From: Bacilli bacterium
GTDB taxonomy: Bacteria; Bacillota_I; Bacilli_A; RF39; UBA660
Assembly (NCBI GenBank): GCA_017544525.1
Contig: JAFYEA010000028.1
Span: 1-64,000, forward strand
Reading direction: 5' to 3'
Length of the DNA stretch: 64,000 bases
The notes beneath the pieces are model-generated. The model had not been told where the DNA came from, did no database searches, and was given only the letters and a program-made list of their open reading frames with translations. Of the stretch, positions 19,451-28,061 are shown one piece after another; within the stretch, counting starts at the first letter, position 1; every line of letters begins with the position of its first letter. The position numbers were made by a program, and so were the translations under genes.

Positions 19451-20344
19451 TTATCTCTCCCAATTTTGATTTATTACTTGTTTCTTAGATAGTACCCAAT
19501 TATAGTTTCCTGTTGTAATTACACTGTGACAATATTCACATATATTGCTTGCTCCTTTAGGAAGTGGAGCATTACAGTTTGGACATTTGTTTTCTTCTTG
19601 CGATGTTGTTCTAATGAAAGTTAGTTCATATGTCATAACTACTTTTCTATATTTGTTTCCTCTAAGTACTTGTTCATTTTTATCAACTACATAATCATAA
19701 AAAGCAACATTTAAAAATGTTTTTATTGTATATTCATTATCTGTTTGTCTAAAAGAGGCTATTCTATGATTATTCAAATGAAATCCATTCATTATATTTT
19801 TTTGCTTTTTAGCCTTTAATACTTTTAATTGTGAATTATATGTATTAAATAATTCATCTGTTAATAAAGTTCTTAATTTATCAATATCAATATTCATCCA
19901 TGCATCTTGTACATCTAGAAATATTTGATATGCTGAGTTTAGGAACCCTGTTTCTTCAAAACCAGGTATGGCATCTTTAATTCTTTCAAGTACACTTTCT
20001 GATGAATAATCTGGTTCATAATAAGCATCCCCTTTTGATGCGCTTGAACTAGAGTATGAGTTTTTGGTTGTTTTAGATGCAGATGCAATTACAATCATAA
20101 AAAAGATTATTATGAAAACAATTACTGTAGCGATAGTGTCTTCTGAACTACCGTGACTACTATAACTACTACCATAATCGGAAGAACCCCAATCAGATGA
20201 ACTCCAACTACTACCTGAGTCCCAACTACTACCTGAATCATAACTAGTATCCCAACCACTATCTGCATTTAGAGAAATGTAACCAACTGTAAATGTAGAT
20301 ATTATTATAAATAATAGTGTTAATAAAACATACCTTTTCTTCAT
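19451..20344 (-). CDS. Exported Tim44-like protein with Ser/Gly/Trp-rich segment and zinc ribbon
   Basis: The 297-residue protein has a signal peptide (1-25) and a striking low-complexity segment at ~29-68 of repeated SGSSWDSGSSWSSSDWGSS-like units ending SYSSHGSS. A membrane helix follows at ~72-90, then a Tim44-like domain (PF04280 type) at ~118-245 and a C-terminal ribbon (KCPNCNAPLPKGASNICEYC). The segment between two hydrophobic stretches should be outside the membrane. Its SYSSHGSS end resembles SSHSSYSSGGSSS in the small protein at 17507. The gene has GAGGG upstream and forms an operon with 18921. Family members of this shape occur widely in Firmicutes, without a settled function. Confidence 0.8.
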   Translation of the reverse strand: MKKRYVLLTLLFIIISTFTVGYISLNADSGWDTSYDSGSSWDSGSSWSSSDWGSSDYGSSYSSHGSSEDTIATVIVFIIIFFMIVIASASKTTKNSYSSSSASKGDAYYEPDYSSESVLERIKDAIPGFEETGFLNSAYQIFLDVQDAWMNIDIDKLRTLLTDELFNTYNSQLKVLKAKKQKNIMNGFHLNNHRIASFRQTDNEYTIKTFLNVAFYDYVVDKNEQVLRGNKYRKVVMTYELTFIRTTSQEENKCPNCNAPLPKGASNICEYCHSVITTGNYNWVLSKKQVINQNWER

Positions 20345-20448
20345 ATTTCCCTCTAGTATTGATTATAACATATTAAAAATAAAAAAAGTATTATTTAATG
20401 TTTATTTAATGTTTAATTATTATATTTATATTGAAAATTATTTTTGTT

Positions 20449-20544
20449 ATAAATAGAACGTTTATGTCCTGTCTTACTACATACACTCTATGGGATATTT
20501 AGTTCTATTTATATAAATAGAATACACTTTAGGTGTATTCTTTT
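20449..20544 (+). ncRNA. Candidate structured RNA with long-range stem and terminator
   Basis: The 219-bp gap 20345-20563 contains no gene but a clear fold. ATAAATAGAAC (20449-20459) pairs perfectly with GTTCTATTTAT (20502-20512). Inside it ATGTCC (20464-20469) pairs with GGATAT (20493-20498) with one G-U. The loop carries TACATACAC. Immediately downstream GAATACAC/GTGTATTC (20520-20527 and 20533-20540) plus TTTT makes an intrinsic terminator on the plus strand. A weak TTTATA-N17-TATAAA promoter overlaps the 5' end. The direction is inferred from the terminator. It could instead be a paired intergenic operator. Confidence 0.45.
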
Positions 20545-20550
20545 AAATTA

Positions 20551-20575
20551 AAAAAGATTATTGCTAATCTTTTTT
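20551..20575 (-). terminator. Terminator at end of murE
   Basis: AAAAGATTA/TAATCTTTT with a 4-nt loop. The hairpin is symmetrical and overlaps the murE stop. Confidence 0.75.
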
Positions 20576-21925
20576 ATATTTTAATACTTCTTCGGCATCA
20601 TCTAAATGATGTTTTTCTTTTCCAATTATTTGATAATCTTCATGTCCTTTACCAAGAACTAATAAGATATCATCTTTTTTCATCATGTGTACACCTTTTT
20701 TGATGGCTTCTTTTCTATCTAATTCTACTTCATAATTATTAGTTTTAATTCCTTTTAGAATATCATCCATTATTTTACTTGGATCTTCTGTTCTAGGGTT
20801 ATCGCTTGTTAGTATCACGTAATCAGATAATTTAGTAGCTATATCTCCCATGATAGGTCTTTTTTTAGGGTCTCTATCTCCACCACAACCTATTATCGTA
20901 ATAATTCTATTTTTCTTTAATTCATTATAAGCAGTTATTACTTTTTCTACTGCATCCGGTGTATGTGCATAATCAATTATGGCATAACCATTATTTATTT
21001 TATATGCTTCACATCTACCTTTAGGTGCGTGTAATAGTGGAGTTATTTTTAATATATCATTAATACTAAAACCATACTGATTTACTATTGTAAGAGATGT
21101 TAAGAAGTTATAAACATTAAATTTACTTGTTAATGGAATAGTTACATTATAATTAATTTTGTTATATTCAAATATAAGATTTGTTTCACTTGGATTAGAA
21201 TCAAAACCAATTATTTTATAGTCCCCATTATATCCATATGTTAAGAATATATGATTTTCTTTTTTAAATTTAATGTGATTTTCATCATCTGAATTTGCAA
21301 GTATTATTGCATTATTTGTTAAATGATTAAGTATTAATAGTTTTGCTTTTAAATAGTTTTCCATTGTTTTATGGTAATCTAAATGATCTTCTGTTAAATT
21401 AGTAAATGATATGATTGAATAGTTAATGCCATAAAGTCTATCGTAAGATAATGCTTGCGAACTTACTTCCATTACTACTGCTTCACAATTGCTTTCTTTT
21501 GCATGCATAAGTAGTTTATAAACTGTTAATATATCTGGGGTAGTATTATTAAGTTCTATAAATTCATCTTTGTGGTGATATCCGATAGTACCAATATAAG
21601 CAGCATTTACACCTAGTTTTAATAGCATTTGATATATTAAATAGCAACTGGTTGTTTTTCCATTAGTGCCTGTAACACCAATTAATTTTAATTTATTTAT
21701 ATCTTTACTATATTCTTTTTTTAATGTTTCTTTTAAATATTCGTTAGTATTATCTACTTTAATATATGGAATACTTAGGTTTAAATCTTTTTCACCTATA
21801 ACTAAAGATGCTCCATTTTCAATAGCTTGTTCTATATAATCATGACCATCTACTGTCAAACCTTTAAGTGCTATAAATGTTTGACCTTTTTGTACTTTTC
21901 TTGAATCGCATTCATATTTAAACAT
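20564..21925 (-). CDS. murE: UDP-MurNAc-L-Ala-D-Glu:meso-diaminopimelate ligase MurE
   Basis: This Mur ligase of 453 residues adds the third amino acid of the peptidoglycan stem peptide. It has an N-terminal UMP-binding domain (DSRKVQKGQTFIALKG), ATP loop GVTGTNGKTT, the central HLDYH region, and a C-terminal domain with GCGGDRD and SDNPR. SDNPR is the binding motif for meso-diaminopimelate; L-Lys enzymes differ there. The ATG at 21925 lies 7 nt after AGGTG; the GTG at 21934 is part of that site. It shows the organism makes a DAP-type cell wall, unlike mycoplasmas. It stands alone here rather than in a dcw cluster. Confidence 0.95.
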   Translation of the reverse strand: MFKYECDSRKVQKGQTFIALKGLTVDGHDYIEQAIENGASLVIGEKDLNLSIPYIKVDNTNEYLKETLKKEYSKDINKLKLIGVTGTNGKTTSCYLIYQMLLKLGVNAAYIGTIGYHHKDEFIELNNTTPDILTVYKLLMHAKESNCEAVVMEVSSQALSYDRLYGINYSIISFTNLTEDHLDYHKTMENYLKAKLLILNHLTNNAIILANSDDENHIKFKKENHIFLTYGYNGDYKIIGFDSNPSETNLIFEYNKINYNVTIPLTSKFNVYNFLTSLTIVNQYGFSINDILKITPLLHAPKGRCEAYKINNGYAIIDYAHTPDAVEKVITAYNELKKNRIITIIGCGGDRDPKKRPIMGDIATKLSDYVILTSDNPRTEDPSKIMDDILKGIKTNNYEVELDRKEAIKKGVHMMKKDDILLVLGKGHEDYQIIGKEKHHLDDAEEVLKYKKD

Positions 21926-22032
21926 ATAAATCACCTACTTAAAATTATATCATTTTTTTAATTATTTATGTATATATAGTATTCCACAAATGTTCCACAT
22001 TTGTTATAATTAAATTGAATTGGAGGGATCTT

Positions 22033-22458
22033 ATGAAAAAATTATTTGGTGAATTTAAAGAATTCATTAAAAGAGGAAATGTAATGGATATGGCTGTTGG
22101 TGTTGTTATAGGTACTGCTTTTGGAGCAATAGTAACATCAATAGTAAATGATATTATTATGCCTCTTGTATCATTATTAACCGGTGGTATGGACTTTACT
22201 AATTGGTTTGTTGCTTTAGATGGTAATAAATATGCTACTTTAGAAGCAGCGCAGGAAGCTGGAGCTGCTACATTAAATTATGGTAATTTAATATCAGTAG
22301 TTCTAAACTTTATTATTGTTGCTTTCTGTATATTTATGGTTGTTAAAGCAATGAATAAGTTTAAGAAGAAAGAAGAACCAAAAGAAGAAGTACCAAAGAA
22401 ATCTGATGAAGTAATATTGCTTGAAGAAATAAGAGATTTAATGAAAAAAAATAAATAA
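22033..22458 (+). CDS. mscL: Large-conductance mechanosensitive channel MscL
   Basis: The 141-residue protein has the MscL N-terminal helix FKEFIKRGNVMDMAVGVVIG, the TM1 pore helix with AFGAIVTSIVNDIIMPL, a periplasmic loop, TM2 around 85-110 and a charged C-terminal helix. It opens under membrane tension to release solutes on osmotic downshift. The loop holds an insertion (LDGNKYATLEAAQEAGA) common in Firmicutes members. The start is the ATG at 22033 after GGAGGG; a TTG at 22015 is rejected. A strong terminator follows at 22454-22483. Confidence 0.96.
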   Translation: MKKLFGEFKEFIKRGNVMDMAVGVVIGTAFGAIVTSIVNDIIMPLVSLLTGGMDFTNWFVALDGNKYATLEAAQEAGAATLNYGNLISVVLNFIIVAFCIFMVVKAMNKFKKKEEPKEEVPKKSDEVILLEEIRDLMKKNK

Positions 22459-22483
22459 TTTAGATTTTCTAAATTATTTTTTT
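22454..22483 (+). terminator. Intrinsic terminator of mscL
   Basis: 11-bp stem AATAATTTAGA/TCTAAATTATT with a 3-nt loop, followed by TTTTT. It also covers the end of the convergent LysR gene. Confidence 0.85.
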
Positions 22484-23361
22484 GTTATAATTTCAATTAA
22501 TTTTTTAGTACTAAAATTAGGTAGATGCGTTTTTGATGTTATTATTTCAATATACCTAGATGGTATACTTGGTTTGATATTTAAAACATATAATTTTTTA
22601 TCTTTAATATATTGCTCTACAAATTCTTTTACGACGTAACCAATTCCCATATTAATAATGGTGAAATCTCTTACAAGTGTATAACTTGCTAGTTCAACAT
22701 TTGGTTTTAATAATACATTATTAGCGTTTAAGTATTTATTTAAAAATTTTCTAGTATTTGATACATCTGTTTGAAATACTAATGGATAATTAGATAGATC
22801 TTTAAGTTCTATCTTTTTATTTGCTAGGTTTTTATATTTTTCGCCTACTACAAATGCATCATGTACTTCTTTACATCTAATAACATTTAAATCATTATCT
22901 ATTTTATCCGGTTCAAATGATATTATTAAATCAATTAATCCATTTCTAAGTTTTTGAAGTAATTCAGTATATATATTAGTAGATATTTGGATATCTATTT
23001 TTGGATATTTTTCATGAAAATATTCTATATATGGAAGTAAAAATTCTTTTGATAAGGTAGTGCTGGCACCTATTTTAATAACACCTGTATCTAGATTAAT
23101 TAGTTCAGTAAATTTATTTTCTGCACTATTAATATATTCTATACCTTGTTTAATATATTTATAGAATTCTTCACCTTCATCAGTAAGTATTACACCTCGT
23201 TTAGTTCTTGTAAATAATTGTCCTCCTAACATATTTTCAAGATTCTTAATTGATTTGCTAATCGCAGGTTGTGAAATGTGTAATTCATTACTTGCTTTAG
23301 TAATATTTTTATTATTAGCTACAACATAGAAAATTCTATATAATTCAAAATCAATATTCAT
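22474..23361 (-). CDS. LysR-family transcriptional regulator
   Basis: The 295-residue protein has the LysR winged helix-turn-helix at residues 1-60 (FYVVANNKNITKASNELHISQPAISKSIKNLE). The two-lobed effector domain is at ~90-290. Such proteins are tetramers that regulate a divergent target and their own gene. The divergent neighbour is coaE, 87 bp away, but coaE is a poor metabolic match, so the target is uncertain. It starts after GGAGG. The effector is unknown. Confidence 0.92.
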   Translation of the reverse strand: MNIDFELYRIFYVVANNKNITKASNELHISQPAISKSIKNLENMLGGQLFTRTKRGVILTDEGEEFYKYIKQGIEYINSAENKFTELINLDTGVIKIGASTTLSKEFLLPYIEYFHEKYPKIDIQISTNIYTELLQKLRNGLIDLIISFEPDKIDNDLNVIRCKEVHDAFVVGEKYKNLANKKIELKDLSNYPLVFQTDVSNTRKFLNKYLNANNVLLKPNVELASYTLVRDFTIINMGIGYVVKEFVEQYIKDKKLYVLNIKPSIPSRYIEIITSKTHLPNFSTKKLIEIITKK

Positions 23362-23448
23362 AATAACCTCCAGTTATGATAAACATATATAATATGTATT
23401 TTAATTATAACAAATTTTGTTCTATACTACAAGTAGAGGAGGGTTAAT

Positions 23449-24090
23449 ATGCTAATTGGAATTTGTGGGAAAAGTGGAAGTGGTAAGAGTACACTTGCTA
23501 GAAGTATAATTGAGGGTCAAAAAAACAATTCATATATTGAAGATGAAAATGATAGATTTAAAGAATTATTATATGAAAGAATTAGAAATGAATTTGTTAA
23601 TACTTATGGCAAATTAGATTATAATGCTATACATGTAGATGTTGATAAAATAGGACATAAGGCATTATTAGATGAAGATGTTAAAAAAGAATTAATTAAT
23701 TCTTTTGGAAAAGAAATATTAAGTGATGAGGTAATTGATAGAAAGAAACTTGGAGATTTAGTTTTTAATTCTAGAAGTGAAATGAAAAAGTTATCTGATA
23801 TAACATGGAGATATATGGAAAAAGAGATTGATAGTATTATTGAAAATAATAAAGATAAAGTAATAATACTTGATTGGATTCTTTTACCTTTGACTAAATA
23901 TTTTAAGATGTGTAGGTATAGAATCTTATTAGATGTTGATTATGAACTTAGAAAATCAAGGGTACTATTAAGAGATAATATTAGTGAAGATGATTTTGAA
24001 TTAAGAGATAGTTCTAGTATTGAATATGATAAAGATGATTTTGATTTTGTTATTACAATAAAAGAAGCAAAGAGGGTGTTAAAAATATGA
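23449..24090 (+). CDS. coaE: Dephospho-CoA kinase CoaE
   Basis: The 213-residue kinase performs the last step of CoA synthesis, phosphorylating the 3'-OH of dephospho-CoA. It has the P-loop GKSGSGKST at the N-terminus, the DVDKIGHKAL substrate segment, and the lid region RVLLRDN. The usual CoaE aspartate-adenylate contacts appear as IDRKKLGDLVF. It is somewhat divergent, with a long insert before the DxD segment (residues ~28-60). AGAGGAGGG precedes the ATG, and its stop overlaps coaD by 4 bp (ATGA), so the last two CoA genes are coupled. Confidence 0.88.
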   Translation: MLIGICGKSGSGKSTLARSIIEGQKNNSYIEDENDRFKELLYERIRNEFVNTYGKLDYNAIHVDVDKIGHKALLDEDVKKELINSFGKEILSDEVIDRKKLGDLVFNSRSEMKKLSDITWRYMEKEIDSIIENNKDKVIILDWILLPLTKYFKMCRYRILLDVDYELRKSRVLLRDNISEDDFELRDSSSIEYDKDDFDFVITIKEAKRVLKI

Positions 24091-24572
24091 TAAGTGTTTT
24101 ATATCCTGGTAGTTTTGATCCGTTTACTAAGGGACATTCAGATGTAGTAGAACAAGCCGGTAATATATTTGATGAGGTAATTATTGCAGTTATGCAAAAT
24201 CCATTAAAAAAGAGTTCGTTTTTTACATTAGAAGAAAGAATGGAGATAATAAAAGAATTATACAAAGAAAGAGAAAAGATTAAAGTAATACATGGAAGTG
24301 GAGCTGTTGTTGATATTGCTGAAGAATATAATTGTAAAGCAATAATAAGAGGGTTAAGAGGACTTAGCGATTATGATTATGAAGTTAGTATGGCTCAAAT
24401 TAATAAAGAGTTATCTAATGGTAGTATTAATACAATATGTTTGTTAGCTGATAAGAATAATCAATTTATTTCTTCTAGTATGGTAAGAGAAATATATAAT
24501 TTAGGTAAAGATATTTCTAGATATGTTGATCCATATGTTGAAGAGCAAATGAAATTAAAAAGGAGTTTATAA
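24087..24572 (+). CDS. coaD: Phosphopantetheine adenylyltransferase CoaD
   Basis: This 161-residue nucleotidyltransferase makes dephospho-CoA from 4'-phosphopantetheine and ATP. It has the class motif PGSFDPFTKGH at residues 6-16, the conserved IRGLRGLSDYDYE segment, and ISSSMVRE near 130. The length is typical for bacterial CoaD hexamers. It overlaps coaE by 4 bp and the MBL gene starts 1 bp after its stop, so coaE-coaD-MBL-PHP looks like one operon. Confidence 0.96.
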   Translation: MISVLYPGSFDPFTKGHSDVVEQAGNIFDEVIIAVMQNPLKKSSFFTLEERMEIIKELYKEREKIKVIHGSGAVVDIAEEYNCKAIIRGLRGLSDYDYEVSMAQINKELSNGSINTICLLADKNNQFISSSMVREIYNLGKDISRYVDPYVEEQMKLKRSL

Positions 24573-24573
24573 T

Positions 24574-25308
24574 ATGAATGATTTAATTATGACTCCGCTG
24601 GGGAGTGTTTCACCTTATTGTAAAGATAATAAAAATTGTCCTGGATTTTTAATAGAATATGGAAAATATAATATATTACTTGATTGTGGTAATGGAATAA
24701 GTAGATATTTAAGTTTTGCTGATGTATTAAATAATTTATATGTATTTCTATCTCATTTACATTTAGATCATTTTGGAGATTTAGGAACTATTGAATATGC
24801 TTCTTATGTTTATAATAAAATAGGATTGTTAAATGAAAAAGTAAAAATATACACCCCCGTATCTAAAAGTATGTATAATAATTATAATTATTGTGATTAT
24901 TATATGATTAATGATAATAGTTTTATAAAACTTAATGATTTGATTATTACATTTCACAATAATAATTCTCATGATATTGAATGTTATATGATAAAGATAG
25001 AAACTTCAAAATATAAAATTGTTTATACATCAGATATTGGGAATAGATATTTAGATGATGTTATTGATTATTGTAAAGAATGTGATTTATTAATATGTGA
25101 TAGTTCATTATTAATTGGTCAGTACAATAGTAATCATCTACATGCTTATGAGGCAGGATTAATTGCAAGGGACGCTAGTGTTAAAAGATTAATGTTAACA
25201 CATTTTTGGCCAGAGATTGATAAAGAAAAATATCTAGAAGAGGCAAAAGAGTATTTTGAAAACACAATTGTTGCAGAAGAGAATAAAAAACTAATATTGA
25301 GGAGGTAA
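24574..25308 (+). CDS. MBL-fold metal-dependent hydrolase, RNase Z-like
   Basis: The 244-residue metallo-beta-lactamase-fold protein has the metal motif SHLHLDHFGD near 60-70, further ligands His in NNNSHDIE, Asp in YTSDIG, and His in MLTHFWP. This layout resembles RNase Z/phosphodiesterase-like members such as YhfI. It probably hydrolyses a phosphodiester, but the substrate is unknown; the absence of the RNase Z exosite argues against tRNA 3' processing. It starts after AAGGAG just after coaD and is followed 2 bp later by the PHP phosphoesterase. Confidence 0.85.
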   Translation: MNDLIMTPLGSVSPYCKDNKNCPGFLIEYGKYNILLDCGNGISRYLSFADVLNNLYVFLSHLHLDHFGDLGTIEYASYVYNKIGLLNEKVKIYTPVSKSMYNNYNYCDYYMINDNSFIKLNDLIITFHNNNSHDIECYMIKIETSKYKIVYTSDIGNRYLDDVIDYCKECDLLICDSSLLIGQYNSNHLHAYEAGLIARDASVKRLMLTHFWPEIDKEKYLEEAKEYFENTIVAEENKKLILRR

Positions 25309-25310
25309 TT

Positions 25311-26282
25311 ATGAGATATTTATATGAAGAAGCAGAAGAAAGAGAAAATGAATTAATGATAGCTTGTTTGGATAAAATTATTAAAGAAAGATTTGATAAG
25401 TATAAGGATAGAAAAAATAAAGTAATAGATTTGCACTGTCATACAGTTCATTCTGATGGTGAATTAACGCCAATAGAGATATTAAATCTTGCGATTGATA
25501 ACGGAATAAGCACACTTGCGATTACTGATCACGATAATATTGATGGTGTTAAAAGAGTAAGAAAAGATTACAGTGATTTTTTAAATCAAAGTGGGCTTGA
25601 GTTTATTAATGGAGTGGAATTATCTGTTAAAGTAAATCATGGAAGAATGCATATGCTTGGTTATAATATAGATATATATAATAAAGAATTAAATGACAAA
25701 TTAAATGAAATGAAAAATAATAGTATGTATTCTATGATTTCTTATTTTAATGATTTAAGAAGAGAAAAAAATATATCTTTTAGTACTGAAGATATATTAA
25801 AAGTATTTAATAAAAGTGGTAATATTGGAAGACCTCAAATAGCTAAACTATTGGTTAAATATGGATATGTTAATAGTGTACAAGAAGGGTTTGATAAATA
25901 TTTAATTGATATGTATGAGAGAGTTAGAAAACTAAATAAGGGTATAAATTATAAGGAAGCAATTGAATTAATAAAAAATGCTGGTGGATATGCTATTCTT
26001 GCTCATCCTTATTCTTTAGAAATGAATGAATTAGAATTATTAAAAACAATTAGAGAATTAATTAGTTGTGGCCTTGATGGAATAGAAGTATACCATTCAA
26101 ATCATACAAAAGAGCAAATGAAATTATATTTAGAAATTGCTAAAAAGTATAACTTGTTATACAGCGTTGGAAGTGATTTTCATGGTAAGAATGTTAAACC
26201 TGATATTGAACTTGGTAGTGGTAAAAATAACAATCTTAATATAAAAGAAGTATCATTAGTTAGGAAAATAAAAAATCAGTAA
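25311..26282 (+). CDS. PHP-domain phosphoesterase
   Basis: This 323-residue PHP (polymerase and histidinol phosphatase) domain protein has the metal motifs DLHCHTVHSDGELTP at ~42-56, ITDHDNIDG at ~76-84, a Glu in GVELS, HGRMHMLGY, AHPYS and GSDFHG. It belongs to the group that includes nucleoside 3',5'-bisphosphate phosphatase and RNase AM. The first ~40 residues are an extra charged segment. GAGGAGG precedes the ATG. Pairing with an MBL phosphodiesterase suggests nucleotide turnover, possibly of CoA-derived adenosine bisphosphate (inference). Confidence 0.87.
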   Translation: MRYLYEEAEERENELMIACLDKIIKERFDKYKDRKNKVIDLHCHTVHSDGELTPIEILNLAIDNGISTLAITDHDNIDGVKRVRKDYSDFLNQSGLEFINGVELSVKVNHGRMHMLGYNIDIYNKELNDKLNEMKNNSMYSMISYFNDLRREKNISFSTEDILKVFNKSGNIGRPQIAKLLVKYGYVNSVQEGFDKYLIDMYERVRKLNKGINYKEAIELIKNAGGYAILAHPYSLEMNELELLKTIRELISCGLDGIEVYHSNHTKEQMKLYLEIAKKYNLLYSVGSDFHGKNVKPDIELGSGKNNNLNIKEVSLVRKIKNQ

Positions 26283-26302
26283 TTAAAGTTTACTGATTTT
26301 TT
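26272..26302 (+). terminator. Bidirectional terminator, PHP gene / HAD gene
   Basis: AAAATCAGTAA/TTTACTGATTTT-type stem with a 6-nt loop spanning both convergent stop codons. Confidence 0.8.
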
Positions 26303-26717
26303 CTAATGCTTCTAAATATTTGTTTTCTGTAAAACCTAACCTAGGAGCAGTTTGTATATGATGTGGTGTCATAGAACCACTAAAGTATGCATCATCTATT
26401 ACGATATATTTATCTATATCATTTTCTTCTACGTATTTCATTATTTCAAATTCTTTACCAGAGTTACTGTTATTTGTTTTTCCTAATATTTCTATTTTTT
26501 CATCTAATCCTAAGTTATAAAGGAATTCTTTATAGTCCATACGATCTCTCCATGAAGAACAGACTACTATTTTAAAACCTGTTTCATGACATAATTTGTT
26601 TAAATATTTTATAGCATCTGGACTTTGAATTGTTTCAAAATTATCAGTTTTAATATTAATAACACCATCTATGTCTAAGAATATAATATTAACTGGTTCT
26701 TTTTCATCCTTCTTCAT
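26283..26717 (-). CDS. HAD-fold hydrolase (HAD domain of RNA-repair type)
   Basis: The 144-residue protein has HAD motif I IIFLDIDGVIN at 11-20, motif II VVCSSWRD, and motif IV region YIVIDDAYF. A small size and the DIDGVIN/SSWR combination match the HAD domain family PF18143. That family is found alone or in multidomain RNA-repair proteins and was named for that context. The phosphatase substrate is unknown. AAGGAG lies upstream, and a GATATAAT on the minus strand (26741-26746) is a likely -10. Confidence 0.82.
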   Translation of the reverse strand: MKKDEKEPVNIIFLDIDGVINIKTDNFETIQSPDAIKYLNKLCHETGFKIVVCSSWRDRMDYKEFLYNLGLDEKIEILGKTNNSNSGKEFEIMKYVEENDIDKYIVIDDAYFSGSMTPHHIQTAPRLGFTENKYLEALEKISKL

Positions 26718-26777
26718 ACGTTACTCCTTAATATAAAATTATTATATCATACTTTTATTTTTGTGGTATAAAAAATG

Positions 26778-26791
26778 TGTCAAATTTGACA
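26778..26791. promoter_or_regulatory. Perfect 14-bp palindrome overlapping a -35 element
   Basis: TGTCAAATTTGACA is self-complementary and its right half is the TTGACA -35 of the RNA candidate at 26821. Placed here, a bound dimeric regulator would block that promoter. Confidence 0.5.
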
Positions 26792-26814
26792 TTTTTGCCT
26801 AAATTTGGTATAAT
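26786..26814 (+). promoter_or_regulatory. Consensus promoter of intergenic RNA candidate
   Basis: TTGACA (26786-26791), 17 bp, TATAAT (26809-26814). This is a perfect sigma-A match, yet no gene of normal size follows on this strand. Confidence 0.85.
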
Positions 26815-26820
26815 TATAGT

Positions 26821-26940
26821 GGTTGAGGGATATTAGTAATGTATGAATCTACATGAATCAATGTGTACATTTCATACATTATAATATAAATACATCAAAT
26901 TATCAGATGAAAAGGACTAATTTAAATAATTAGTCTTTTT
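26821..26940 (+). ncRNA. Candidate small RNA with hairpin and terminator
   Basis: About 120 nt lie between the consensus promoter and an intrinsic terminator. AATGTATGAA (26838-26847) pairs perfectly with TTCATACATT (26871-26880). The 3' end is GACTAATT/AATTAGTC (26915-26935) followed by TTTTT, which is also the terminator of the convergent flippase gene. Two tiny overlapping ORFs exist (a 5-codon ATG at 26839, then a 27-codon ORF), but neither looks like a protein. Function unknown. Confidence 0.6.
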
Positions 26941-27943
26941 CATTTCTAATTAAATATATTTTATTAAATAATACTACAAATAAGCTTATTACTACAAATA
27001 AGTAGAAGTTTATTCCTCTATGAACTATTAATGCATTTGTTAAAAACTCTCCGAATATTGTTCCATAAGTAAGTAAAAATACTGTTTCACTTATACCAAT
27101 TGAACCTGGTAGTGGGATTGATGTAACAGTACAATGTACTATTATTTGCATTTGTAATACTTCTAAGAAAGTAAAAGTGTTTAATCCAAATGATCTATAT
27201 ACAAAATATGGAAGTGATTGAACTATTACTACTTGTATGAATGCTGTTACTATACCTTTAAAAAATTCTAATTTATGACTTTTTATATATTTTGCACTTT
27301 CATGGTATGTTTTAAGTTCATTTTTGATTTTTTCTTCTTTTTGTTCCATGTTTTTAACTTTAAATTTCTTTAATATTTTAATTACAAAATTAACTATTTT
27401 ATTAGATAGTTTTTCAGAGAATAAACCTATTAGCATTATCGATAATGAAACACAGTTTAATAATGTTCCAATTATAAATAATACTACTAGTTTTGTATCA
27501 AATATATGTGGGTTTAATAATGCACACATTATTCCTAAATAAACAACGCTCATTTGATATCCACACATATGAAGTATTAAAGCTAAAGAACCATGTGATA
27601 CTTTAACATTTTCTTTTGACATATAATAAACTTCCATAGGTTGTCCTCCTGAAGTAGCGGGCGTTATTGAACTAAAAAAGAAACCTATAAAAGTGAATTT
27701 AATTGCTTTAAATATAGATATTTTTTCATTGAAAGTTGATAAGATATTTCTAATATTAATTCCCTCAACTACAAAATACATTAACATCATTAAAAAACTT
27801 ATAATTAAGAAATTATAGTTTAAACCTTTAAAATTATTTAATAGTTCTTTTGGATTTTGATTGTCAAAAATAATATAGTATGTAACTAAAAATAATGTTA
27901 AGAAAATTAATGCATTAAAAAACATCCTCTTTTTATCTTTCAT
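26930..27943 (-). CDS. Flippase-like integral membrane protein (lysylphosphatidylglycerol synthase TM family)
   Basis: The 337-residue protein has about eight hydrophobic helices and the family motifs SSITPATSGGQPMEVYY (near 95-112) and IPLPGSIGISE (near 275-285). These are the signatures of the UPF0104/PF03706 family, the N-terminal flippase part of MprF. No C-terminal lysyl-transferase domain is present, so the protein probably moves a lipid rather than modifying it. AGGAG precedes the ATG. It is monocistronic and shares its terminator with the RNA candidate. Confidence 0.88.
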   Translation of the reverse strand: MKDKKRMFFNALIFLTLFLVTYYIIFDNQNPKELLNNFKGLNYNFLIISFLMMLMYFVVEGINIRNILSTFNEKISIFKAIKFTFIGFFFSSITPATSGGQPMEVYYMSKENVKVSHGSLALILHMCGYQMSVVYLGIMCALLNPHIFDTKLVVLFIIGTLLNCVSLSIMLIGLFSEKLSNKIVNFVIKILKKFKVKNMEQKEEKIKNELKTYHESAKYIKSHKLEFFKGIVTAFIQVVIVQSLPYFVYRSFGLNTFTFLEVLQMQIIVHCTVTSIPLPGSIGISETVFLLTYGTIFGEFLTNALIVHRGINFYLFVVISLFVVLFNKIYLIRNEKD

Positions 27944-28061
27944 ATTAATCTCCTAGAATAATTATAGTATATTTTGTTTTTAATTTAAATGTTTTAATAG
28001 AATTATTTATATTTTTTACAAATATTACATATTTATGATACAATATATATGGTGAAATAGA

